Shown in pieces: positions 41,529 to 49,987 of a DNA stretch of 51,491 bases. Position numbers and translations under genes: made by a program. The DNA lies in contig JAVSGI010000002.1 in assembly GCA_032334235.1 (NCBI GenBank), forward strand, positions 1-51,491. Direction: 5' to 3'. The stretch comes from Paracoccaceae bacterium Fryx2 (GTDB taxonomy: Bacteria; Pseudomonadota; Alphaproteobacteria; Rhodobacterales; Rhodobacteraceae). The notes under the pieces are model-generated. The model was not told where the DNA came from. It ran no database searches and saw nothing but the letters and a program-made list of their open reading frames with translations. Position 1 is the first letter of the stretch, and every line of letters begins with the position of its first letter.

Positions 41529-43469
41529 ATGACTGACGAAACCAAGACAGGGATCAGCCGCCGGGGCCTGCTGGGCGCCACGGCGGGCGGGGCCGCACTG
41601 GCCGGGGCCTTTGGCGGCCGTCTGGCGCTGGGTGGCGGAGCGGCCGGCATCGCCGCGCTGACGTCGGGGGCGGCCCGGGCTGCATCCGATGCGGCAGGGT
41701 CGGTTGCCCCGGGCCAACTGGACGAGTACTACGGCTTCTGGTCCTCGGGCCAATCGGGCGAGATGCGGATCCTCGGCATTCCGTCGATGCGCGAGCTGAT
41801 GCGGGTGCCGGTCTTCAACCGCTGCTCGGCCACCGGCTGGGGCCAGACCAATGAATCGCTGGCCATCCTCAACGAGGGGCTGACCGAAAAGACCCGCCGC
41901 CATCTGGCCGCCAACGGCAAGAAGATGCACGACAACGGCGACCTGCATCACCTTCACATGTCGATGACCGAGGGCAAGTATGACGGCCGCTTCCTGTTCA
42001 TGAACGACAAGGCCAACACCCGCGTTGCCCGGGTGCGCGTCGACGTGATGAAATGCGACAAGATCCTGGAAGTGCCGAACGCCAAGGCCATCCACGGGAT
42101 GCGCCCGCAGAAATGGCCGCGCACCAACTATATCTTCGCCAACGGCGAGGACGAGGCGCCGCTGGTCAACGACGGCTCGACCATGACCGACCCCTCGACC
42201 TATGTGAACATCTTCACCGCGATCAACGCCGACGAGATGACGGTGGCGTGGCAGGTGATCGTGTCGGGCAACCTCGACAACACCGATGCCGATTACGAGG
42301 GCAAATGGGCGTTCTCGACCTCGTACAACTCGGAAATGGGCATGACGCTGGCCGACATGACTGCCGCCGAGATGGATCACGTGGTGGTGTTCAACATCGC
42401 CGAAATCGAGAAGGGCATCGCGGCGGGCGATTTCCAGGAACTGAACGGCGTCAGGATCATCGACGGCCGCAAGGGCCAGAACAAGAACTATACCCGCTAC
42501 ATCCCGATCGCCAACAACCCCCACGGCTGCAACATGGCGCCCGACAAGAAGCACCTGTGCATCGGCGGCAAGCTGTCGCCCACGGTGACGGTGATCGACG
42601 TGACGAAGCTGGACACGATCTTTGCCACCGACGCCGATCCGCGCTCGGTGGTGGTGGCCGAACCCGAACTGGGTCTGGGGCCGCTGCACACGGCGTTCGA
42701 CGGGTCGGGCAACGCCTACACCTCGCTGTTCCTCGACAGCCAGGTGGTGAAGTGGAACATCGAAGACGCAGTGCGCGCCTATGCGGGGGAAGCGGTCGAT
42801 CCGATCAGGGACAAGATCGACGTGCATTACCAGCCCGGCCACCTGAAGACCCTGATGGGCGAAACGCTGGAGGCAGAGGGCAAGTGGCTGGTCTGCCTGT
42901 GCAAGTTCTCGAAAGACCGCTTCCTGAACGTCGGCCCCCTGAAACCCGAGAACGACCAGCTGATCGACATTTCCGGCGACAAGATGGTGCTCCTGCATGA
43001 CGGCCCCAACTTTGCCGAACCGCATGACGCGATTGCCGTCCATGCCTCGAAGATCAACCCGCTGTCGATATGGGACAGGCAGGACCGCATGTGGGCCGCA
43101 ACCCGCAAGCAGGCCGAGGCCGACGGCATCGACCTGGACGACTGGCAGGATACGGTGATCCGCGACGGCAACAAGGTGCGGGTCTACATGACCTCGCAGG
43201 CACCGACCTTTGCGCTGGAAAGCTTTACCGTGACCGAGGGCGACGAGGTGACGGTGATCGTCACCAACCTTGACGACATCGACGACCTGACCCACGGCTT
43301 CACCATGGGCAACCACGGGGTCGCGATGGAAATCTCGCCGCAGGCCACCGCGTCGGTGACCTTCGTCGCGGCCAATCCGGGGGTCTACTGGTATTACTGC
43401 CAGTGGTTCTGCCACGCCCTGCACATGGAAATGCGCGGCCGGATGTTCGTCGAACCGAAGGAGGCCTGA
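41529..43469 (+). CDS. nosZ: Nitrous oxide reductase NosZ (clade I)
   Basis: 646-residue periplasmic copper enzyme reducing N2O to N2. The Tat signal [12 protein letters not shown] at residues 10-21 marks clade I. The seven-bladed propeller carries CuZ histidines including H140, H141 and H143 in DLHHLHM and one in EPHDA. The C-terminal cupredoxin has CuA ligands C624, C628, H632 and M635 ([12 protein letters not shown]). The ATG at 41529 lies just after the nosR stop. All key residues that I could check are intact, so the enzyme should be functional. Confidence 0.97.
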   Translation: MTDETKTGISRRGLLGATAGGAALAGAFGGRLALGGGAAGIAALTSGAARAASDAAGSVAPGQLDEYYGFWSSGQSGEMRILGIPSMRELMRVPVFNRCSATGWGQTNESLAILNEGLTEKTRRHLAANGKKMHDNGDLHHLHMSMTEGKYDGRFLFMNDKANTRVARVRVDVMKCDKILEVPNAKAIHGMRPQKWPRTNYIFANGEDEAPLVNDGSTMTDPSTYVNIFTAINADEMTVAWQVIVSGNLDNTDADYEGKWAFSTSYNSEMGMTLADMTAAEMDHVVVFNIAEIEKGIAAGDFQELNGVRIIDGRKGQNKNYTRYIPIANNPHGCNMAPDKKHLCIGGKLSPTVTVIDVTKLDTIFATDADPRSVVVAEPELGLGPLHTAFDGSGNAYTSLFLDSQVVKWNIEDAVRAYAGEAVDPIRDKIDVHYQPGHLKTLMGETLEAEGKWLVCLCKFSKDRFLNVGPLKPENDQLIDISGDKMVLLHDGPNFAEPHDAIAVHASKINPLSIWDRQDRMWAATRKQAEADGIDLDDWQDTVIRDGNKVRVYMTSQAPTFALESFTVTEGDEVTVIVTNLDDIDDLTHGFTMGNHGVAMEISPQATASVTFVAANPGVYWYYCQWFCHALHMEMRGRMFVEPKEA

Positions 43470-43472
43470 GCC

Positions 43473-44801
43473 ATGCGCCTGCTTCGGATCATCGCGGCCT
43501 GTCTGCTGCTGGCGCCGGTGGCACGGGCGGCCGATATTGCCGTGCCGTCCGGGGCGGGCGCCCTGCAACGCGCCATCGCCGGGGCTGCCCCCGGCGATGT
43601 GCTGCTGCTGTCGGCTGGTGTCCACACCGGCCCGGTGGTGGTCGATCGCCCGCTGGTGATCGACGGCCGTGGCGTGGCGGTGATCGACGGCGGCGGCAAA
43701 GGCACGGTGGTCACCATCACCGCCGATGACGTGACGTTGCGCGGGCTGACGGTGCAGAACTCCGGCAGCCGGAACGAGGACATCGACTCGGGGATCAAGG
43801 TCGTCCGGGGCGTGCGGCGCGCGCTGGTGGAAGACAATCGCCTGACCGACAACATGCACGGCGTCGATGTGCATGGCGGCATCGACACGATGGTGCGCGG
43901 CAATACCATCGAGGGCCGCCGAAACCTGCACATGAACGAACGCGGCAACGGCTTTTACGTCTGGAACGCCCCCGGCACGGTGATCGAGGACAACTCTGTG
44001 CGCTGGGGCCGCGATGGCATCTTCACCAATGCCTCGAAGCGCGGCACCTTCCGCCGCAACCTGTTCCGCGACCTGCGCTTTGCCGTCCACTACATGTACA
44101 CCCACGATTCCGAGGTGACAGGCAACATCAGCATCGGCAACCATCTGGGCTATGCCATCATGTTTTCCGACCGGGTGTCGGTCACGGGCAACAAAAGCCT
44201 GGGCGACCGCAGCCACGGCGTGATGCTGAACTTCGCCAACAAGTCCGACATTTCGGGCAACCTCGTTCGGGGGGCCGAGAAATGCACCTTCATCTACAAC
44301 GCCAACCGCAACCTGATCGTCGGCAACCGGTTCGAGGGCTGCGACATCGGCATCCACTTCACCGCCGGTTCGGAAAAGAACGCAATGACCGGCAACGCCT
44401 TTGTCGGCAACCGCGAGCAGGTGAAATACGTCGGCACCCGCAACATCGAATGGAGCCTGGAGGGGCGGGGCAACTTCTGGTCCGACCACCCGGCCTTCGA
44501 TCTGAACGGCGACGGGCTGGCCGACAGCCCCTTCCGCCCCAATGATCTGATGGACAGCATCCTGTGGTCGCAGCCCGCCGCCAGCCTGCTGCTGGGCTCG
44601 CCCGCCGTGCAGCTGATCCGCTGGTCGCAATCCAGCTTTCCCGCAACGCTGCCCGGCGGGGTGGTCGACAGCCATCCGCTGATGGCACCCACCGAAATGC
44701 CGCTGCCCCCCGGGATTGCCGCGATGGCAACCGACGTGGCCGGCCGCTGGCTGAAAGAAACGACGGACGATGCAGAGCTTGATGCTGAAACAACTCACTA
44801 A
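43473..44801 (+). CDS. nosD: NosD, periplasmic protein for NosZ copper-site assembly
   Basis: 442 residues with a Sec signal peptide (MRLLRIIAACLLLAPVARA). A right-handed beta-helix of CASH/NosD repeats follows (LVIDGRGVAVIDG, GIKVVRGVRRALVEDNRLTD, GNHLGYAIMFSDRVSVTGNK). It works with the NosFY ABC complex to supply sulphide or copper for the CuZ site. The 3' end overlaps nosF by 32 bases. Confidence 0.95.
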   Translation: MRLLRIIAACLLLAPVARAADIAVPSGAGALQRAIAGAAPGDVLLLSAGVHTGPVVVDRPLVIDGRGVAVIDGGGKGTVVTITADDVTLRGLTVQNSGSRNEDIDSGIKVVRGVRRALVEDNRLTDNMHGVDVHGGIDTMVRGNTIEGRRNLHMNERGNGFYVWNAPGTVIEDNSVRWGRDGIFTNASKRGTFRRNLFRDLRFAVHYMYTHDSEVTGNISIGNHLGYAIMFSDRVSVTGNKSLGDRSHGVMLNFANKSDISGNLVRGAEKCTFIYNANRNLIVGNRFEGCDIGIHFTAGSEKNAMTGNAFVGNREQVKYVGTRNIEWSLEGRGNFWSDHPAFDLNGDGLADSPFRPNDLMDSILWSQPAASLLLGSPAVQLIRWSQSSFPATLPGGVVDSHPLMAPTEMPLPPGIAAMATDVAGRWLKETTDDAELDAETTH

Positions 44802-45663
44802 GACCTATGCCGGGGTGGCGGTGCTGTCCGACGTGTCGCTGACGGTGGCGCCCGGCGAACGGGTGGCGCTGCTGGGTCACAACGGTGCCGGGAAATCGAC
44901 GATGATGAAGATCATCCTCGGCCTGATCCCGCATGACGGCGGCGAGGTGAGGGTGACGGGCGCTGCACCGGGGTCGGCAGAGGCGCGCGGAGCCACCGCC
45001 TATCTGCCGGAAAACGTGGCGTTCCACCCCTCGCTGACCGGGCTGGAACAGATGCGCTTCTACCTGTCTCTGCGCGGCGAAAGCCCGCGCGAGGCACTTG
45101 CGCTGCTGGAACGCGTCGGCCTGCACGCGGCGGCAGGGCGGCGGATCGGCACCTATTCCAAGGGGATGCGCCAGCGGGTCGGGCTGGCGCAGGCGCTGAT
45201 CGGCAAGCCGAAACTGCTGGTGCTGGACGAGCCGACCTCGGGCCTCGACCCGGTTTCGCGCCGCGATTTCTATGCGCTGCTCGACGGGTTGGCGGCTGAC
45301 GGCGCTGCAATCCTGCTGTCATCGCACGCGCTGACGGAAGTGGAGGCGCGCACCGACCGCATCGTGATCCTGTCGCAGGGCGCGCTGGTGGCCGGCGGCA
45401 CCCTGGCCGACCTGCGCCGCAGCGCCGCCCTGCCGGTAACGCTGCACGTCACGCCCCGCGACGGCGCGCTGGCGGCTGTGCAGGCCGCGCTGCCCGAGGC
45501 GATGGCGCAGGGCGGCGCGCTGACCCTGACCTGCGCGCAAGACGCCAAGCTGGCCGTGCTGACCCGCATCACGGCGTTGGGCGGTCTGGTGGCCGATCTC
45601 GACGTGCTGCCCCCCAGTCTCGAAGACATCTACAGCCATTTCAGCCGGAGGGACGGTCAATGA
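44770..45663 (+). CDS. nosF: NosF, ABC ATPase for NosZ maturation
   Basis: 297 residues. Walker A GHNGAGKST, signature YSKGMRQRVGLAQAL, Walker B LLVLDEPTSGLD and the switch histidine in LLSSHALTE are present. It energises the NosDFY complex. The start at 44770 lies inside nosD; a second ATG at 44782 is an alternative. It overlaps nosY as ATGA. Confidence 0.95.
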   Translation: MQSLMLKQLTKTYAGVAVLSDVSLTVAPGERVALLGHNGAGKSTMMKIILGLIPHDGGEVRVTGAAPGSAEARGATAYLPENVAFHPSLTGLEQMRFYLSLRGESPREALALLERVGLHAAAGRRIGTYSKGMRQRVGLAQALIGKPKLLVLDEPTSGLDPVSRRDFYALLDGLAADGAAILLSSHALTEVEARTDRIVILSQGALVAGGTLADLRRSAALPVTLHVTPRDGALAAVQAALPEAMAQGGALTLTCAQDAKLAVLTRITALGGLVADLDVLPPSLEDIYSHFSRRDGQ

Positions 45664-46481
45664 GGCGCATCCTCGCCACCGCCGCCGCCGAAACCCGCAT
45701 CGCGGTGCGCAACCGCTGGGTCAGTATCGCCGTCGTGATGATGGTGCTGTTTTCCCTGGTGCTTTCGGCGGCGGGTTCGGCCCCTTCCGGCGCGCTGGGG
45801 GCAGACCGGCTGTCGGTCACGGTCGCCAGCCTGACCAGCCTTGCGGTCTATCTCGTGCCGCTGGTGGCGCTCTTGATGTCGTTCGACGCGGTGGCGGGCG
45901 AGGTGGAGCGCGGCACGCTGCCGTTGCTGCTGACCTATCCGGTATCGCGGGCCGAGGTTTTGCTGGGCAAGCTGCTGGCGCATCTGGCGATTCTGACGCT
46001 GGCGGTGGCGGCGGGCTATGGCGTGGCCGCCGGGGCCGCCATCGCGGTGGACCCCGAGGCGGCCAGCGGCCTGCCCGCGCTGTGGCGGCTGATGTGGTCG
46101 TCGATGCTGCTGGGCGCGACCTTTCTGGGGGTGGGCTATGCGATCTCGGCGCTGTCGCGCAGGCCCTCCGGGGCGGCGGGGCTGGCGATCGGGCTGTGGC
46201 TGGTGATGATCGTGCTTTACGATCTGGGCCTGCTGGCCGCCGTGGTGGCCGATGACGGCGGCACCTTCACCACCACCGTGTTCCCCTATGCCCTGCTGGC
46301 CAACCCGGCCGATGCCTTCCGGCTTTACAATCTGGCCGCATCGCAGGCCACCGCCGCGGCGGCGGGCATCTCTGGCGCGGCCAACGCGATTCCGGTCTGG
46401 CAGTCGCTGACCTCGATCCTGCTCTGGCCGCCCGTGGCCCTTGCCCTTGCCATCGCGGCATTCCGAAAGGTGACACCATGA
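45660..46481 (+). CDS. nosY: NosY, ABC permease for NosZ maturation
   Basis: 273-residue inner-membrane protein with about six helices (VSIAVVMMVLFSLVLSAAGS at the N-terminus, FLGVGYAISALSRRPSGAAG mid-protein). The GEVERGTLPLLLTYPVSRAEVLLGKLL segment is characteristic of the family. Overlaps with nosF and nosL (both ATGA) indicate translational coupling. Confidence 0.94.
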   Translation: MRRILATAAAETRIAVRNRWVSIAVVMMVLFSLVLSAAGSAPSGALGADRLSVTVASLTSLAVYLVPLVALLMSFDAVAGEVERGTLPLLLTYPVSRAEVLLGKLLAHLAILTLAVAAGYGVAAGAAIAVDPEAASGLPALWRLMWSSMLLGATFLGVGYAISALSRRPSGAAGLAIGLWLVMIVLYDLGLLAAVVADDGGTFTTTVFPYALLANPADAFRLYNLAASQATAAAAGISGAANAIPVWQSLTSILLWPPVALALAIAAFRKVTP

Positions 46482-47032
46482 AACGCGCGCTTGCCCTGAT
46501 ACTTCTGTTGGCCGCCTGTCGCGAGGAAACCGCCGCCCTTCCGCAACCCGTTGACCTGACACCGGAAACGGTGGGCTATTACTGCCAGATGAACCTGCTG
46601 GAACATCCCGGCCCGAAAGGTCAGGTGCATCTTGACGGCCTGCCCGGCGCGCCGCTGTTCTACAGCCAGGTGCGCGACGTGGTGGCCTACCTGCGAATGC
46701 CCGAGCAAAGCCATGCGGTGACGGCGGTCTATGTCAACGACATGGGGGCAGCCGCCAGTTGGGAAGACCCGGGGCCCGGCAACTGGGCGCCGCTGGCCGA
46801 TGTGGTCTTCGTGGTCGGCAGCGACCGGATGGGCGGCATGGGGGTGGCCGAGCTGGTGCCGTTCCGCGACAGCGCCAAGGCCGCAGCCTTTGCCGGGGCG
46901 CATGGCGGCCGGGTGCTGGCGCTTGACGACATTCCCCACGCCGATGTGGTGCCGACAGTGGCGGACCTTGGCGGCGAAGACGAGGATTTCAGGGCCCGCC
47001 TGCGACGGCTGGGCCAGCAGACAGGAGGCTGA
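46478..47032 (+). CDS. nosL: NosL, copper-binding lipoprotein
   Basis: 184 residues. The lipobox LLAAC gives lipidated Cys15 or thereabouts. The Cu(I)-binding motif YYCQMNLLEHPGPKGQ matches NosL. It delivers copper for NosZ metal sites in the periplasm. The gene sits between nosY and nosX, one base from the nosX start. Confidence 0.94.
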   Translation: MKRALALILLLAACREETAALPQPVDLTPETVGYYCQMNLLEHPGPKGQVHLDGLPGAPLFYSQVRDVVAYLRMPEQSHAVTAVYVNDMGAAASWEDPGPGNWAPLADVVFVVGSDRMGGMGVAELVPFRDSAKAAAFAGAHGGRVLALDDIPHADVVPTVADLGGEDEDFRARLRRLGQQTGG

Positions 47033-47033
47033 C

Positions 47034-47942
47034 ATGGCAACGCTGACCCGGCGGCGGTTCATCGCGATTTCGGCGGCGGCGGCGGGGCTCGCGGCCCTTC
47101 CCGCGCATGCCGATCTTTTCGCATGGCGCGGCGTGGCGCTTGGGGCGGCGGCCTCGATCCACCTGGCACACCCCGATGCGGCGGCGATCACCGCCCGCGC
47201 CGTGGCCGAGATGGCGCGCCTTGAGGCGATCTTCAGCCTTTACCGCGCCGATTCCGCACTGGCGCGTCTGAACGAAAGCGGTGAACTTCTGGCACCGCCG
47301 TTCGAGCTGCTGGAATGTCTGGCGCTTTGCGGCCGGGTCCATGCCGCCACGGCGGGGCGGTTCGACCCGACGGTGCAGCCGCTCTGGGCGCTTCATGCCC
47401 GGCGATACAGTGAAGGCACGCAGCCCGGCGCGGCCGAGATTGCCGCCGCCCGCGCGCTGGTCGGCTGGCCGGATGTCAGCCTTGCAAGCGACGCCGTGCG
47501 CCTGCGCCCCGGCATGGCGCTGACGCTGAACGGCGTGGCGCAGGGCTTCGTGGCAGACCGTGTGGCCGACCTGCTGGCAGCCGAAGGGTTGACCGACATC
47601 CTGATCGACACCGGCGAATTGCGCGCGCTTGGCGGAATGCCGGCGGGTGGCGGCTGGCCGGTGACGCTGACCACCGGCGGCAGGCTGGCGCTGTCCGGCC
47701 GGGCGCTGGCGACCTCGGCCACGCTTGGCACGGTGTTCGATCAGGCCGGCAGGGTGGGCCACATCCTGGAGCCGCACAGCGGCCTGCCCGCGCCGAACCC
47801 GTGGCGGCAGGTTTCGGTTTCCGCGCCAACGGCTGCGGTGGCCGATGCGCTGTCCACCGCCGCCTGCCTGATGCCGGACCGGGCCACCATCGAGGCCGCG
47901 CTGCAAGGCTTCGACGGGGCTCGGATCGAGGGTCTGGTCTAG
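47034..47942 (+). CDS. nosX: NosX, ApbE-type flavin transferase
   Basis: 302 residues. The Tat-type signal TRRRFIAISAAAAGLAALPA is followed by the ApbE fold (SLYRADSALARLNESG, RFDPTVQPLW, LNGVAQGFVADRVADLL, ILIDTGELRALGG, ATSATLGTVF). It attaches FMN covalently to the periplasmic domain of NosR. It is the last gene of nosCRZDFYLX. Its stop is four bases from the stop of the convergent DUF1513 gene, with no terminator between. Confidence 0.94.
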   Translation: MATLTRRRFIAISAAAAGLAALPAHADLFAWRGVALGAAASIHLAHPDAAAITARAVAEMARLEAIFSLYRADSALARLNESGELLAPPFELLECLALCGRVHAATAGRFDPTVQPLWALHARRYSEGTQPGAAEIAAARALVGWPDVSLASDAVRLRPGMALTLNGVAQGFVADRVADLLAAEGLTDILIDTGELRALGGMPAGGGWPVTLTTGGRLALSGRALATSATLGTVFDQAGRVGHILEPHSGLPAPNPWRQVSVSAPTAAVADALSTAACLMPDRATIEAALQGFDGARIEGLV

Positions 47943-47946
47943 GACG

Positions 47947-49020
47947 CTACGCGCTGCCGGCAAAGACCGGCACCAGATGGTTGTCCCAGGCGCTGGCCCG
48001 GCTGGTCAGCAGGGTCAGCCCTTCGGTCCCGACCCGCCACAGCGAGCCGAGCCCGTCACTGGCGACGAGCTGCCCGGAGGCATCGGCGGCGACACCGCAG
48101 ATGTCGGCGCGGCTGTGGGTGGCAAGGGGCGCGCCATCCCTGCCGAACAGCATCACCACCCCGCCGCGCGGCGAGGTGATCGCCATCTCTCCCGCAGGCG
48201 TCATCGCGACCGAACCGGCATAGCCCCGCATCCGCAACGCCTCGGCCGGGCGTGCCGGGCACAGCAGGGCAGGGTGCCCCGGCGTCCACAGGCCCAGCAG
48301 CGGCACCGGCTCTGCGGGGTCGCCCTCCCATTGCATGGCGAAGGCAATGCGGCCATCGGGCCCGAGTGCCAGATGGCGGATCGAGTTCCGGTGCAGCCCG
48401 GGCGGCAGCTCGGCCTGATCCAGCACCGTGCCGGTCGCGGAAAGCCGGGTCAGGTTCGGGCGCATGTCGGGCAGGTTCAGCTTGCTGCGGTCGCCCGGAT
48501 CGGTGGCGATGCCGCCATTGGCGACGATCAGGCTGCCATCCGCCAGCCGCTTCAGATCATGCGGCCCGATTCCGCCCGAGGCCCATTCACCGATCCGGGT
48601 GAACCCCGCGGTTTCCCACAGGCCGATGCGCCCCTGCGAGGTTTCGGCCACCACTTCCGAGGTGTAAAGCACCTCTCCCCCGGCCGAAAACACGCCGTGC
48701 CCGTTGAACTGGCGCCCTTCGGGCGGGGTCAGGCGGTGGCCCGCAGTGCCGCCGGCACAGTCGATCACAAGCGCGAAGGTGCCGGGTCGGCGGGCAAAGG
48801 CCACGGCCAGCGGCCGGTCGGGGTGGGCCGCCGCCGCATGGCCGCGCGCGGGCAGGGGCAGGGAAAACAGGCTTTCGCCCGCAGCCGAAAGCCCGTGCAG
48901 CCGATAGCCGTCGCCCTCCCTGGCGGCGGCAAGGAAGGCGGGGCTGCCCGCATCGGCCCAGGTCGGGAAGGGCAGGGCAAGCGCCGCGAACCCGGCCAGA
49001 AAGGCGCGGCGGCTGGTCAT
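47947..49020 (-). CDS. DUF1513-family exported protein
   Basis: 357 residues with a Tat-like signal (SRRAFLAGFAALALPFPTWA) and a beta-propeller-like body (EGDGYRLHGL, NGHGVFSAGGEVLYTSE, GIGPHDLKRLADGSLIVANG, MRGYAGSVAMTPAGEMAITS). This matches DUF1513, regularly found last in imelysin/di-haem operons. Its biochemical role is unknown; it may support iron handling in the periplasm. The start at 49020 directly follows the imelysin stop. Confidence 0.88.
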   Translation of the reverse strand: MTSRRAFLAGFAALALPFPTWADAGSPAFLAAAREGDGYRLHGLSAAGESLFSLPLPARGHAAAAHPDRPLAVAFARRPGTFALVIDCAGGTAGHRLTPPEGRQFNGHGVFSAGGEVLYTSEVVAETSQGRIGLWETAGFTRIGEWASGGIGPHDLKRLADGSLIVANGGIATDPGDRSKLNLPDMRPNLTRLSATGTVLDQAELPPGLHRNSIRHLALGPDGRIAFAMQWEGDPAEPVPLLGLWTPGHPALLCPARPAEALRMRGYAGSVAMTPAGEMAITSPRGGVVMLFGRDGAPLATHSRADICGVAADASGQLVASDGLGSLWRVGTEGLTLLTSRASAWDNHLVPVFAGSA

Positions 49021-49021
49021 G

Positions 49022-49987
49022 TCAATCTCCGTCCTGGGCGTTGAAGCCGATGCCCACATCCATTTCGGGGGCCAGTTCGGCCAGGATGACCCCGCGCAGC
49101 GCGACCACCGCCTGTTGCAGGATCTCGACCTTCAGGCGCCCTTCGGGGTCTGCCACCCCGACCAGGACAGGATCATCCAGCCCGGTTGCCACGGCAATGG
49201 CATGGTCGAAGGCGGCGATGGTCAACGGCGCGTCTGGCGTCAGGGTTTCCACCATGCCGCGCATCGCCTGCAAGGCCAGAAGGATGTTGCGCAGCGACCG
49301 GCCCGAGGCGCGGGCCTCGGCGCGTTCGGGGCGCGGCGTCGTGAAGCTGCCCAGCGGCCGGCCAAGGCGCTGATCGTCCAGAAACTCCAGCCCCGCGGCA
49401 AGCTGGGTGAACAGCGCCTGCCGCGCCTCGGGGCGGGTCAGGTAGGTGGTGTTGCCCGGCTCGCCCGCCGTCAGCAGCAGATCGGCAAAGCCGCCGGTCC
49501 AGCCTTCGTTCACTTCGGCGGCAATGCGGGCCAGATCGGCGGCGGTGGCGCGAATCAGCGGGCAGGGGTCTGCCGCCAGCGGCTCGGCGGGATAAAGCAG
49601 CCGCTCCAGCGCGGGCAAGCCGCGTGCGGCAACCGATTGTTCGGCAAAGGCGGCAGGCTCCAGCACGGCGGGATCTGCCAGCAACAGCGCGCGTTGCGCC
49701 CGTTCCCCGATCGCCTTCGGGTCGGGCCAGAAGGCAATCGCCAGGCTGCGGCCATCGGTTTCCACCGGGCCGAACCGCAGGTGCTGCACCGCCATCCAGG
49801 CGTCATAGGCCGCATGGAACGCGGGCTGCACCTCCGCCGGATCGCAGCCTTGCGCCGTGGTTTCGGCAAGCACTGCCGTGGCCGCCGCGAAAGCGGCCTG
49901 GCCCGGCAGGATATGGTCGCGCACGGTCTCGGTGAAATCGGCCCGGGCCGGGGTGGCCAGCACGATCAGCAGAAGGGCAAGGCGCAT
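49022..49987 (-). CDS. Imelysin-family exported protein (second type)
   Basis: 321 residues with a signal peptide (MRLALLLIVLATPARA) and an all-helical imelysin-like domain. Where typical imelysins have GxHxxE this protein has GLPALE, so the histidine is replaced by proline. This variant is usual for the shorter imelysin beside DUF1111 genes, as far as I recall. The start overlaps the di-haem gene stop as TGATG. It probably forms a periplasmic system with the di-haem and DUF1513 proteins. Confidence 0.85.
   Translation of the reverse strand: MRLALLLIVLATPARADFTETVRDHILPGQAAFAAATAVLAETTAQGCDPAEVQPAFHAAYDAWMAVQHLRFGPVETDGRSLAIAFWPDPKAIGERAQRALLLADPAVLEPAAFAEQSVAARGLPALERLLYPAEPLAADPCPLIRATAADLARIAAEVNEGWTGGFADLLLTAGEPGNTTYLTRPEARQALFTQLAAGLEFLDDQRLGRPLGSFTTPRPERAEARASGRSLRNILLALQAMRGMVETLTPDAPLTIAAFDHAIAVATGLDDPVLVGVADPEGRLKVEILQQAVVALRGVILAELAPEMDVGIGFNAQDGD

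Noticed and set aside
38354-44798. Very long minus-strand ORFs opposite nosR, nosZ and nosD
   Set aside because: They are antisense shadows of well-conserved nos genes. Only the 38354-38809 part is real (NsrR).
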